A DNA stretch of 64,000 nucleotides from Dyadobacter sp. SG02 (GTDB lineage: Bacteria > Bacteroidota > Bacteroidia > Cytophagales > Spirosomataceae): the NCBI RefSeq assembly GCF_900109045.1, contig NZ_FNYL01000014.1:124001-188000 (forward strand), written 5' to 3'. Positions 54,453 to 63,156 of the stretch are shown here, piece by piece (within the stretch, counting starts at the first letter, position 1; each line of letters begins with the position of its first letter). Below the pieces are notes generated by a model. The model made no database searches, had not been told where the DNA came from, and saw nothing but the letters and a program-made list of their open reading frames with translations. The position numbers and the translations under genes are program-made.

Positions 54453-55487
54453 ATGTTATTCAAATTCAATACATTGATTCAGCTACTTTTTTTAGTACTA
54501 ATATTACTAAACTGCACGAGCCAGAGCAGGAAGGATGCTGCCGATTTTTTTCTGAAAGGCAATCAGGCCCTTGGTCAAAAGAATTATGCCGAGGCATTAC
54601 GACTGTACGACGAAGCAATTGCCAAAAATGCAGATTTTTCGGACGCCTATCTCAACAAGGGAATAACTTTGTTGAAATTGGGGCGTCATGAAGATGCCTA
54701 CGAGATTTTAACAGAAGCGATCCGCGTCGATCCTACGTTGACACAGGCAAATCTCGTGCGGTCGGAAGCAGCACTCGATCTAGGCCGCTTAAAGGAAGCC
54801 CGGGAGGATCTGACCCAAATTGAAAAGCAATACCAGGACTCCACCCGCTTCCATCTCGTGAAAGGCAACCTGCTCGACGCGGAAGGCAACCCATCACTGG
54901 CTATTCCGGAATACGACGCGGCGCTTCGGCTGAGCAAAACAAATGTAGAGGCCTATGTGAACCGCGGCGCTGTGTATTACCGCCTGGGTTCTTACACCGA
55001 AGCCAGGCTGGATTTTGAAACCGCCGTCGCGCTCGACCCGGCACAACCGCAGGCACTGAACAATCTCGGACTTATCGCTTCAAAAAACAGGGAATGGCCG
55101 CAAGCCATCGCCTACTTCGACCAGGTACTCGGGCGCAACCCAGCCGAACCCTATTCTCTCAACAATAAAGCCTATGCCTTGCTGCAAACCGGGAAGGAAG
55201 AAGAAGCCCGCATATTGATTGAAAAATCGCTGGATAAGCTGCCAAAGAACGGCTATGCGCTGCGCAACCTGGGCATCTATTATCAGCGAAAGGGCGATGT
55301 TTTCCAAGCGTTGAATGCCTTCAATAAGGCCATCGAAATCGCCGAGCCTGTGGAATTGCTCTACGGATTGACCGGGCAGGCTTACTTCGCGCAAAAAAAT
55401 ACGGCAGAGGCGTGCAGAATATGGAAGCAGGGAGTCGTGCTGAAAGACTCCCTGGCTATCGCCGAAGCGGCAAAAAATTGCAGGTAG
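54453..55487 (+). CDS. TPR-repeat lipoprotein
   Basis: A 344-residue protein. An N-terminal hydrophobic segment ends in L-I-L-L-N-C, an imperfect lipobox. It is followed by about seven TPR units, including A-L-R-L-Y-D-E-A-I and Y-A-L-L-Q-T-G-K-E-E-E-A. The start at 54453 is preferred over 54405 because it gives a proper short signal. It likely scaffolds an envelope complex; no enzymatic motif. Convergent with menD, with 25 bp between stops. Confidence 0.8.
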   Translation: MLFKFNTLIQLLFLVLILLNCTSQSRKDAADFFLKGNQALGQKNYAEALRLYDEAIAKNADFSDAYLNKGITLLKLGRHEDAYEILTEAIRVDPTLTQANLVRSEAALDLGRLKEAREDLTQIEKQYQDSTRFHLVKGNLLDAEGNPSLAIPEYDAALRLSKTNVEAYVNRGAVYYRLGSYTEARLDFETAVALDPAQPQALNNLGLIASKNREWPQAIAYFDQVLGRNPAEPYSLNNKAYALLQTGKEEEARILIEKSLDKLPKNGYALRNLGIYYQRKGDVFQALNAFNKAIEIAEPVELLYGLTGQAYFAQKNTAEACRIWKQGVVLKDSLAIAEAAKNCR

Positions 55488-55512
55488 CGGCCGTATTGCA
55501 TTCCGTTCCTGG

Positions 55513-57225
55513 TTAGTTATGCAATGCACGTTTGAGCACCTTCCAGGCCTTTGTATTTTCGACGGGATCGGTGAAGCCTTCCAGCAATGCGATCCCGTCG
55601 AAATTCAGAAATTCCTTCACTGTGCCTTCCGAGCCTTCCAACTCGGAAACACGGAAATATGCAATTCCCGAGTCCTCGCACGTACGTTGCGCGGAAAACG
55701 AATGTCTGGTCTCGAAAAAAGTCTCCAGCTCCGGCAAATTTCCCGGCCCGTCGATCATCCGGAATATGTTCCCACCCGCATTGTTGAGCACCACGATTTT
55801 AAGGTTCTGCGGCAGGTTGTCGATCAGCAGGCCATTCCGGTCATACAGGAATGCGACGTCGCCCACGATCAGTAATGTCGGTTTGCCATTCACCCGCGCC
55901 GCACCGACGGCGGTGCTCACACACCCGTCGATCCCGCTCGTTCCCCTGTTCGCGAACACGCCCGACCAGTCGTTGTCCGTCGCAAGGACATTGGCGTAGC
56001 GCACAGACATGCTATTGGCAATATGTAACTGATACTGATTTTTAGTATACTTAAATATTAAATCTAACAAAGTTAAATCATTGAACATTGATAGATTTCG
56101 AAGGATTTCATGCTTCTTTTGCCGGGCAGCGCGCTCGTGTTCTAACCATAACGAGTGAAAAGAAGTGTCATGACCCAGGTCTGAATTCTCAACAAATGAT
56201 TGATAATCAAGCTTCTCGAATAGTATTTCGAAGAACGCAGCCGCTTTCCCCCGAATAACCCTCGTAACAGACTGGAACGGATCGGCCAGAAAAGCGTCGT
56301 CACTGATGTTCCAATGGTACTTTGGTGGGTTTTTACGAATGAACTGCTTGAATTCCTTCGAGAGAAACGACATTCCGAAAGTGACCAGCAAATCGGGCCC
56401 TAGTTTTTGGGCATTTTCTGCGCTTAAAAACAGGTCGTGGTGGTGGATGAATTCTTCGCCCGAGAGATTCGCGATGCAATCGCCCAGGATCGGGATCTGC
56501 CATTCCTCAGTAATGCGTCGTAATACCGCATTCAATGCGGCGTTTGGCTTGTTCTGGCCACCGGCTATCAGGATTTTCGGTGCATTCTCCCATTCATCCA
56601 GCAGCTCTTCCCACACCGATTGCGGCCACACGATTTCGCTTTCCTGCCGTTTGATAATCCTTACCTCGTCCGAAATCCTGAAATCCTCCCCTGCATCCGG
56701 ATAAAACGGTTCGCGTATCGGTACATTGATATGCACAGGGCCGTTTGGGGCAACAGAAGCCAGGTTAATCGCCTCGTTGGTGATCCGGTTGATTGCCCAC
56801 TGCACATCGGCATGCGCGTAATCCGGTGAAACTTCAAAGGAACGCTTCACGTGTGATCCAAAAATACCTGTCTGATAGATCGTTTGGCCATCATACTGGT
56901 GCTGCCATTCCTTAGGGCGGTCAGCCGTCAGCACGAGGAGCGGAATTTGCTGAAAAAATGCCTCAGAAACGGCCGGAGCGAAGTTGTAGGCTGCACTACC
57001 CGAGGTACATATCAAAACCACGGGAGAATCGATTTGCTGGGCCATTCCGAGGGCGATAAAGCCCGCCGAGCGTTCGTCTATGCATACGTGCGCCTGGAAG
57101 CCCCCGTGGCGCGCAAATGCGAGCGTGAGCGCGGCGCTGCGCGAGCCCGGAGAAATTACGACATGCCGGATGCCCTGCCGGTAGCAGATTTCGGCCATGT
57201 CGATCAAAGGTTGTAAAATAGCCAT
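55513..57225 (-). CDS. menD: SEPHCHC synthase (menaquinone biosynthesis)
   Basis: Makes 2-succinyl-5-enolpyruvyl-6-hydroxy-3-cyclohexene-1-carboxylate from isochorismate and 2-oxoglutarate with thiamine diphosphate, an early step of menaquinone synthesis. 570 residues. It opens with the MenD hallmark V-I-S-P-G-S-R-S-A-A-L, followed by I-D-E-R-S-A-G-F (the ThDP-activating Glu). The late G-D-V-A-F-L-Y-D-R-N-G-L-L-I block binds the cofactor with Mg. It is part of a minus-strand row with the sigma factor gene, separated by a terminator. Confidence 0.94.
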   Translation of the reverse strand: MAILQPLIDMAEICYRQGIRHVVISPGSRSAALTLAFARHGGFQAHVCIDERSAGFIALGMAQQIDSPVVLICTSGSAAYNFAPAVSEAFFQQIPLLVLTADRPKEWQHQYDGQTIYQTGIFGSHVKRSFEVSPDYAHADVQWAINRITNEAINLASVAPNGPVHINVPIREPFYPDAGEDFRISDEVRIIKRQESEIVWPQSVWEELLDEWENAPKILIAGGQNKPNAALNAVLRRITEEWQIPILGDCIANLSGEEFIHHHDLFLSAENAQKLGPDLLVTFGMSFLSKEFKQFIRKNPPKYHWNISDDAFLADPFQSVTRVIRGKAAAFFEILFEKLDYQSFVENSDLGHDTSFHSLWLEHERAARQKKHEILRNLSMFNDLTLLDLIFKYTKNQYQLHIANSMSVRYANVLATDNDWSGVFANRGTSGIDGCVSTAVGAARVNGKPTLLIVGDVAFLYDRNGLLIDNLPQNLKIVVLNNAGGNIFRMIDGPGNLPELETFFETRHSFSAQRTCEDSGIAYFRVSELEGSEGTVKEFLNFDGIALLEGFTDPVENTKAWKVLKRALHN

Positions 57226-57251
57226 GGAAAACTTCCTTGTCTGAAAATGAA

Positions 57252-57275
57252 AATAGCCTCCCGAAAGAGGCTATT
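57252..57275 (-). terminator. Terminator of the sigma factor gene
   Basis: A perfect 9-bp stem (57252-57260 with 57267-57275) with loop CCGAAA, followed on the minus strand by a T-rich tract. It lies between rpoD and menD. Confidence 0.75.
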
Positions 57276-57308
57276 AAAGTAATTAGAAGGTTTGCATTTG
57301 AATATGCA

Positions 57309-58172
57309 TTAACCCAAATAGGTTTTCAAAGCTTTGCTTCTCGAAACGTGGCGCAATCTGCGGATCGCTTTTTCTTTGATCTGGCGCACGCGCTCACGGG
57401 TGAGGTTGAACTTCTCCCCGATCTCTTCCAAAGTCATCGCATGCTCGCCATTCAGGCCGAAATACAGGGCGATCACGTCCGCCTCGCGCTGCGTAAGCGT
57501 ACATAATGCGCGCTGTACCTCTTTGCGGAGCGATTCGTTCACCAGTCCTGAATCCGGTTTGTCTTCCAGATCGTTTTCGAGAACGTCCAAAAGGCTGTTT
57601 TCTTCGCCCTGTACGAATGGAGCATCCATAGAAACGTGGCGACCGGAGATCTTCATGGTATCAACTACCTCTGACGAAGAGATTTCCAGTACTTCCGCCA
57701 ACTCCTCCGGCGATGGTTCGCGTTCGAAACGCTGTTCCAGCTCGGAGAAAGTTTTTGAAATTTTATTCAGCGAGCCTACACGGTTGAGGGGTAAACGTAC
57801 GATACGTGATTGCTCCGCCAATGCTTGCAGGATCGACTGACGAATCCACCAAACTGCGTATGAAATGAATTTAAAACCCCTTGTTTCGTCAAAACGCTGT
57901 GCTGCCTTGATCAGACCGAGGTTGCCCTCGTTGATCAGGTCACCCAACGACAAGCCTTGATTTTGATATTGCTTTGCAACGGACACCACGAAACGAAGGT
58001 TCGCCTTGGTCAAACGTTCCAAAGCCAACTGGTCCCCGTCCCTGATTTTCTGAGCTAACGTCACCTCCTCATCCGGCGTTAGCAAATCCACCTTACCGAT
58101 CTCCTGCAAATACTTATCTAATGATTGACTTTCACGGTTGGTAATTTGCTTACTGATCTTTAGCTGTCTCAT
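57309..58172 (-). CDS. rpoD: Primary RNA polymerase sigma factor
   Basis: The housekeeping sigma factor, here only 287 residues, without the long N-terminal region 1.1 of E. coli RpoD, as usual in Bacteroidota. Region 1.2 (Y-L-Q-E-I-G), region 2 (L-R-F-V-V-S-V-A-K-Q-Y, D-L-I-N-E-G-N-L-G-L, F-I-S-Y-A-V-W-W-I-R-Q-S-I), region 3 and the region 4 helix-turn-helix (T-L-E-E-I-G-E-K-F-N-L-T-R-E-R-V-R-Q-I) are all clear. Sigma factors of this type recognise the TTG/TAnnTTTG promoters seen in this window. Confidence 0.95.
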   Translation of the reverse strand: MRQLKISKQITNRESQSLDKYLQEIGKVDLLTPDEEVTLAQKIRDGDQLALERLTKANLRFVVSVAKQYQNQGLSLGDLINEGNLGLIKAAQRFDETRGFKFISYAVWWIRQSILQALAEQSRIVRLPLNRVGSLNKISKTFSELEQRFEREPSPEELAEVLEISSSEVVDTMKISGRHVSMDAPFVQGEENSLLDVLENDLEDKPDSGLVNESLRKEVQRALCTLTQREADVIALYFGLNGEHAMTLEEIGEKFNLTRERVRQIKEKAIRRLRHVSRSKALKTYLG

Positions 58173-58235
58173 CTATGTCTTTATTAAGTATGTTATATAA
58201 CGACGTTTACCGTTCCTGCCTAGAAGAACACTGAA

Positions 58236-60377
58236 TTAATCTTTTTTGTTCTCAGGCTTTGGTAACAATACTTTGCGTGAAAGGCGGTATTTGCCGGTTT
58301 TCTTGTCGATTTCGACGAGTTTCACCTGCACTTCTTCCCCTACTTCCAGAACGCCGTCCATTTTTTCGAGGCGTTCCCACTTGATCTCGGAAATGTGCAA
58401 CAAACCGTCTTTGCCGGGAAGGAATTCCACGAACGCTCCGAAAGGCATAATCGACTTCACTTTACCAGAATAGATTTCACCGATTTCAGGTACCAGAATG
58501 ATGCCCTTAACACGTGCAACTGCCTTGTCCATGGAAGTCTTATCGGCAGAGAATATACTTACGAAGCCTGCGCCATCTTTCTCTTCGATAGAGATCGTTG
58601 CGCCGGATTCTTTCTGAATATCCTGAACTACTTTTCCGCCTGGTCCGATCACCGCACCGATCATTTCGCGGTCGATCTTGATCACGATTGCGCGTGGCGT
58701 GTGAGGTTTCAGGTCAGGACGGCTTTCGGTAATGGTTTTGTTCATCTCACCGAGGATGTGCAGACGGCCCGCTTTGGCTTGCATCAAGGCTTCTGTCAGT
58801 ACTTCAAATGAAAGGCCGTTCACCTTCATATCCATCTGGCAGGCAGTGATACCTTCTGCTGTTCCGGTTACTTTGAAGTCCATATCACCCAGGTGATCTT
58901 CATCACCAAGGATATCGGAAAGAACCGCGTATTTGCCTGTTGCTTCGTCGGAGATAAGACCCATTGCGATACCGGATACGGGTGCTTTGATTTTCAGACC
59001 TGAGTCCATCAATGCAAGTGATCCTGCGCATACAGTCGCCATCGACGACGAACCGTTGGATTCGAGGATATCGGATACGATACGGATGGTATAAGGGTTA
59101 TCCTCCACGGGCGGCAACACTTTTTTGAGTGCACGCAATGCGAGGTTACCGTGACCAACCTCACGACGGCCAGGACCGCGGTTAGGCTTCACTTCTCCGG
59201 TTGAGAAACCCGGGAAGTTATAGTGCAAAAGGAATTTGCTGTAACCGTATTTCAATGGGGTGTCGATGATCTGCTCGTCCTGCTTGGTACCAAGCGTCAC
59301 GGTAGTCAGCGATTGTGTCTCTCCACGCGTGAACAGCGCAGAACCGTGTGCGTTAGGAAGAAAATCAACTTCCGAAGCAATTTGCCTTACTTCGTCCAGA
59401 CGACGGCCGTCAAGACGCGTTCTTTCATCCAGTACCAGGCGGCGTGATGCTTCCCAAACCAGGTCATTGAAATAGCGCTTCGCGAGTCCTTCGTTGAATT
59501 CCGGCTTCTCTTCTTCCGTAATAGTTGTTTTGAATTCTTCCCAAACAGCTTTGAAACCGTCTTTTCTTACGGTTTTGTTGGTAGAGCCCAATTGCGTTAC
59601 CGCATATATCTTACCATAAGCAAACTCGCGCAGACGTGCTTCAAGCACCTCGTCAGCAGGATCGCCTACGTATTCTCTTTTTTCAGTTTTACCCACTGCC
59701 GCTTCGAATTCCTTCAATGCAGCACATTGGTCCTTGATAACTGCGTGTGCTATTTTAAGCGCCTCGATCACTTCCTCTTCCGATACTTCGCTCATTTCAC
59801 CTTCCACCATGGCGATGTCATTATACGTCGCACCTACCATCAGGTCAAGTGTTGCATTTGCCAATGCAGTTGTTCCCGGGTTAATCACATATTCGCCATC
59901 GATTTTCGCAACGCGAACTTCTGAAACCGGTCCGCCGAAAGGAATATCCGATGCCGCCAATGCAGCCGATGCAGCCAATGCAGCGAGTGCATCCGGCAAT
60001 GCTTCCGCGTCGGCAGAAATCAAAAGAATGTTTACTTGTACTTCCGCATGGTATTCCTCAGGGAAAAGTGGGCGCAGAACGCGGTCCACAAGGCGGCTCG
60101 TCAATACTTCGTGATCCGACAACTTGCCCTCGCGGCGCTGGAAGCTTCCCGGAATACGTCCCGCAGATGCGAATTTTTCCTGGTAATCAACCGACAATGG
60201 CAGGAAGTCGAGACCTTCCTTAATATCCTTGTTAGCAACAACCGTAGCGAGTAGCATCGTGTTACCCATTCTCACTACCACCGATCCATCGGCTTGCTTG
60301 GCTAATTTTCCTGTTTCAATTGTGATTTCCCTGCCGTCCGGTAAGGTTATAGTCTTCGTAACTATATTAAAGAGCAT
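58236..60377 (-). CDS. pnp: Polyribonucleotide nucleotidyltransferase
   Basis: A 3'-5' phosphorolytic exoribonuclease that degrades RNA and can add tails. 713 residues. Two RNase PH-like domains are joined by a helical linker, the first with F-Q-R-R-E-G-K-L-S-D-H-E and the second with R-R-E-V-G-H-G-N-L-A-L-R-A-L. A KH domain (I-G-A-V-I-G-P-G-G-K-V-V) and an S1 domain (I-Y-S-G-K-V-K-S-I-M-P-F-G-A-F-V) follow. The start at 60377 is preferred, since the family begins there. It lies after rpsO, the usual order, with a terminator-like hairpin between. Confidence 0.96.
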   Translation of the reverse strand: MLFNIVTKTITLPDGREITIETGKLAKQADGSVVVRMGNTMLLATVVANKDIKEGLDFLPLSVDYQEKFASAGRIPGSFQRREGKLSDHEVLTSRLVDRVLRPLFPEEYHAEVQVNILLISADAEALPDALAALAASAALAASDIPFGGPVSEVRVAKIDGEYVINPGTTALANATLDLMVGATYNDIAMVEGEMSEVSEEEVIEALKIAHAVIKDQCAALKEFEAAVGKTEKREYVGDPADEVLEARLREFAYGKIYAVTQLGSTNKTVRKDGFKAVWEEFKTTITEEEKPEFNEGLAKRYFNDLVWEASRRLVLDERTRLDGRRLDEVRQIASEVDFLPNAHGSALFTRGETQSLTTVTLGTKQDEQIIDTPLKYGYSKFLLHYNFPGFSTGEVKPNRGPGRREVGHGNLALRALKKVLPPVEDNPYTIRIVSDILESNGSSSMATVCAGSLALMDSGLKIKAPVSGIAMGLISDEATGKYAVLSDILGDEDHLGDMDFKVTGTAEGITACQMDMKVNGLSFEVLTEALMQAKAGRLHILGEMNKTITESRPDLKPHTPRAIVIKIDREMIGAVIGPGGKVVQDIQKESGATISIEEKDGAGFVSIFSADKTSMDKAVARVKGIILVPEIGEIYSGKVKSIMPFGAFVEFLPGKDGLLHISEIKWERLEKMDGVLEVGEEVQVKLVEIDKKTGKYRLSRKVLLPKPENKKD

Positions 60378-60444
60378 AGAATATTTGATTTTTGTAGCTG
60401 TGAAACGCCATTCTGACGTTCCGGTAAGTTCTTGTTTTTTCCGC

Positions 60445-60486
60445 AAAAAATCAGGGAACTTTCACATATGTAAAGTTCCCTGATTT
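60445..60486 (-). terminator. Terminator between rpsO and pnp
   Basis: A perfect 15-bp stem (60448-60462 with 60472-60486) followed on the minus strand by a short T-run, right after the rpsO stop. It may be leaky, allowing reduced read-through into pnp. Confidence 0.75.
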
Positions 60487-60490
60487 AAAA

Positions 60491-60766
60491 TTACTTACGT
60501 ATGTTCAATTCGGCGATGATCGCACGGTAGCGATTGATGTCTTTTTTGTAAAGATAATCCAACAATCTTCTGCGCTTTCCTACCATTTTGAGGAGGCCCA
60601 GACGTGTATCATTATCTTTCTTGTGCGTTTTGAGGTGCTCGTTCAGATAATTGATACGGTACGTAAATAAAGCAATTTGTGATTCAGCAGAGCCGGTGTC
60701 ACCGCTCTCCTTTTTAAAACCTTTCGATTCGAAGATCTCGCTCTTCTTTTCCGCGGTTAAATACAT
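60491..60766 (-). CDS. rpsO: 30S ribosomal protein S15
   Basis: Binds 16S rRNA early in 30S assembly. 91 residues, normal length. It shows the family sequences G-D-T-G-S-A-E-S-Q-I-A and R-R-L-L-D-Y-L-Y. A TACTTTTG box at 60829-60836 gives a likely promoter and a leader of about 55 nt, which holds a small hairpin that could take part in S15 self-control, as known in other bacteria. Confidence 0.97.
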   Translation of the reverse strand: MYLTAEKKSEIFESKGFKKESGDTGSAESQIALFTYRINYLNEHLKTHKKDNDTRLGLLKMVGKRRRLLDYLYKKDINRYRAIIAELNIRK

Positions 60767-60828
60767 GATTGTAACAACAGATTAAAGTGATATGTAGTAA
60801 TTACGGCACCTTGCCGCAAATAAAGTTG

Positions 60829-60836
60829 CAAAAGTA
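60829..60836 (-). promoter_or_regulatory. Candidate rpsO promoter -7 box
   Basis: A perfect TAnnTTTG on the minus strand (TACTTTTG), giving a start near 60822. At the -33 distance only a T-rich stretch is seen, no exact TTG. Confidence 0.45.
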
Positions 60837-60869
60837 GGCTTTTTAAACCGGTTTTTAAAATAATTTAAA

Positions 60870-62369
60870 TTAATTATGAGTCATAAGCTCCGTTTTCCCG
60901 AATCTACTTGCCCATTTCGACTTAATTCTTTTGTAAAACATTTGGTAAACGTCCTTGTCGAACAACCGCGAATCGCTGCGTGCACGATCGATAAAGTACA
61001 TACCCGCCGCAAACAGAATGGTATTCGCCATCCACGCGCCCACGGGCACGGCTACCAGCCCTTCCTTCACCCATTTATCTCCTTGGTTGGTCAATACATA
61101 CAACAGGATAAAGAAAAGGATCGAAACCAGGACCGGCACCCCGAAACCGCCTTTCTTGATGATGGCCCCCAGTGGCGCGCCTATCAGGAACATGATCAGG
61201 CAGGAAAGTGCCTGTGTGAATTTGTGGTGCCTTTCCAGCTCGTATTTACTCGCATCCTTCAATTTGCTTTGCAGATATTCCTGCTGCGATTTGATGTAGC
61301 TCAGCATGCCGTTCGATGCCGCCCTGGTATTCATCAGGATATCCTTTTTCAAACTATCGGAAACCGGCCTGGTCAGCAGCGAGTCGATCCATTTGCCGCT
61401 CTTGAGCGTTTTGTCCGTCCCTTCGCGGTAGTTATAGGAATAATATTGCTGACTGCCGGAAACAAGGTTTTTCTTCGTTTCCTGGTAAGAAGTGCGCAGC
61501 GAATCCGCGGTGGCCGTCAGATCGCTGATGTTCTTCATAAACTCGTGGTATTTGAACTGCCCCTCGTCGGTACGCTTCATACCAAACGACGAAAGACTTT
61601 CCGTAAGGCGGTAATGATTGAACGATTGGCGGTTGAAATTGGAATAGGGCGTCTGCGTACCGGTGGGGGATGAAATGTACACAGGCCGCGAGCTGCCCGA
61701 ACCCTGCTCGTCGGTATACCGGGTACCGTTGTACAGCTCGATCACCAGGTAACGGTTGTCGTTAATAGCATACATCCTCCCCGAGTCGGCCAGGATGATT
61801 TCGGTATTTCCCAACTCGTACGAACGGCTGTTGTGCTTATAGATCACCATGCCGATCATCTTGCCGTTTTCGAGCTTTTCATCCACTTTAATACTGTATC
61901 CCGGCAGGTCATTGTAAAAAATCCCCTCTTTGATCTTCAATGTGGCCTTGGTAGTTTTAATATCGTACAGCAAACTATACCCTTTCAGGTTAGCCCAGGG
62001 CGACACGCGGTCGTTAAAATAAAAGGAGAAGATGCTGATCCCGACGGCGACGACAAACATCGGCAACATCGCGCGGACGACAGAAATACCGGCACTTTTG
62101 ATCGCTGTGAGCTCAAAGAATTCGCCCAGGTTCCCGAATGCCATCAGCGAGGAAAGCAGCATCGCGAGCGGCAATGCCGTAGGTACCGTAATGAGGCTAA
62201 AAAAGAAGAATAGCTGTGCATAGTCCGTGACATTCAGGTCCTTCGACACGAAGTCATCTATGTAAAAGATCATAATCCGCATCAGGAAGACGAACACCAC
62301 GACCGACATTGTAATTACAAAAGGTCCCCAAAAGGACGTCAAAATAAGCTTGTCCAGCTTTTTCATCAA
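60870..62369 (-). CDS. LptF/LptG-family permease (YjgP/YjgQ)
   Basis: An inner-membrane component of the Lpt lipopolysaccharide export machine, 499 residues. Three N-terminal membrane segments (about 16-36, 50-75 and 95-120) precede a large periplasmic part (about 130-390). Three membrane segments follow near the C-terminus. The family sequences T-V-P-T-A-L-P-L-A-M-L and F-E-L-T-A-I-K-S-A-G-I-S are present. LptF and LptG are hard to separate by eye, so no symbol is given. The start overlaps the stop of the START-like gene by 4 bp (translational coupling). Confidence 0.88.
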   Translation of the reverse strand: MMKKLDKLILTSFWGPFVITMSVVVFVFLMRIMIFYIDDFVSKDLNVTDYAQLFFFFSLITVPTALPLAMLLSSLMAFGNLGEFFELTAIKSAGISVVRAMLPMFVVAVGISIFSFYFNDRVSPWANLKGYSLLYDIKTTKATLKIKEGIFYNDLPGYSIKVDEKLENGKMIGMVIYKHNSRSYELGNTEIILADSGRMYAINDNRYLVIELYNGTRYTDEQGSGSSRPVYISSPTGTQTPYSNFNRQSFNHYRLTESLSSFGMKRTDEGQFKYHEFMKNISDLTATADSLRTSYQETKKNLVSGSQQYYSYNYREGTDKTLKSGKWIDSLLTRPVSDSLKKDILMNTRAASNGMLSYIKSQQEYLQSKLKDASKYELERHHKFTQALSCLIMFLIGAPLGAIIKKGGFGVPVLVSILFFILLYVLTNQGDKWVKEGLVAVPVGAWMANTILFAAGMYFIDRARSDSRLFDKDVYQMFYKRIKSKWASRFGKTELMTHN

Positions 62370-62758
62370 CTACCTACTATTTCTCTTAAATTATCAATAA
62401 ATCCTTCCCACAATGAATGAAGCTCGTCCTTGTCTCGATTCGAAGAGTAGTCGATCACGCGCAAAAAGGTTGTCTGGGTTAACTCGCTAACTTCTAATTT
62501 TAGTTCCAGATGGTTGTTATCAAGGCCATCGTCACTGGTGTCCTCAAAATCGAAACGAACTGCTTTATTAATCCTCAGCCCCGTCTGCCGGGCAATATGG
62601 CTGTCGCCGTCCCATTGGAAATCGAAGCGGTGATCGGGCAGCACAGTGACCCTCTCGGCAAACCATTGTTGCAGTCCCGAGGGCGTGGAAATATATGGAA
62701 AGAGAACTTTAGGAGAGGAACGCAATTCAAATTCGGTAACAAATTTATATTTTTCCAT
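62366..62758 (-). CDS. START-like/SRPBCC domain protein
   Basis: A 130-residue single-domain protein of the START-like (SRPBCC) superfamily. F-E-L-R-S-S-P-K-V-L-F-P-Y-I-S-T-P-S-G-L-Q-Q-W-F near the start and a C-terminal long helix W-E-G-F-I-D-N-L-R form a ligand-binding cavity fold. Its small hydrophobic ligand is unknown. The stop overlaps the permease start, so the two are co-translated, which hints at an envelope lipid-related role (inference). Confidence 0.8.
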   Translation of the reverse strand: MEKYKFVTEFELRSSPKVLFPYISTPSGLQQWFAERVTVLPDHRFDFQWDGDSHIARQTGLRINKAVRFDFEDTSDDGLDNNHLELKLEVSELTQTTFLRVIDYSSNRDKDELHSLWEGFIDNLREIVGS

Positions 62759-62910
62759 ATGTGCTGAAATTAAAGGACCGCCTCGTTAGTGCTTGCCTTA
62801 TGTGCTGATTTAAAAGTTGTAATATAACATAAATCGACAATAAATGCGTGTAAATTTAAAATTGTTGTTTCAAAAATATGCGAAATTTACGCTAAAAATG
62901 GGCAAACGGG

Positions 62911-62941
62911 TTGCATCGTAATATTCTTTAACATACTTTTG
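62911..62941 (+). promoter_or_regulatory. Promoter of the tRNA-Met gene
   Basis: TTG at 62911-62913, a 20-bp spacer, and a perfect TACTTTTG (62934-62941). The predicted start near 62948 is about 8 bp before the tRNA. The best standard promoter in the window. Confidence 0.7.
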
Positions 62942-62955
62942 CACCACAATACGAC

Positions 62956-63029
62956 GGCGGGGTAGCTCAGATGGTTAGAGCGTAGGATTCATAACCCTAA
63001 GGTCGGCAGTTCGATCCTGCTCCCCGCTA
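62956..63029 (+). tRNA. tRNA-Met (anticodon CAT)
   Basis: A 74-nt cloverleaf. Acceptor arms GGCGGGG and CCCCGCT pair with one G-U, the D stem is GCTC/GAGC, and the anticodon CAT is at 62990-62992. The T arm has TTCGATC in its loop. The anticodon stem has one A-C mismatch next to the loop (62987/62995). The CCA end is not encoded. It lacks the initiator-type GC anticodon stem, so it is most likely elongator Met, with Ile2 (lysidine-modified) not excluded. Confidence 0.93.
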
Positions 63030-63038
63030 CATTGCTGA

Positions 63039-63067
63039 AGACATCCCTCCCGGATGTCTTTTTTTAT
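63039..63067 (+). terminator. Terminator of the tRNA-Met gene
   Basis: An 8-bp stem (63039-63046 with 63052-63059) followed by a run of T, 10 bp after the tRNA. Confidence 0.85.
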
Positions 63068-63156
63068 TTCCGCCATTTTGTGCCTTCTCGAGAATTAAAT
63101 TCCGTCTGTTTGGGTTTACAGTAATTGGTAACACCACCGATTCACATCACAACTGT

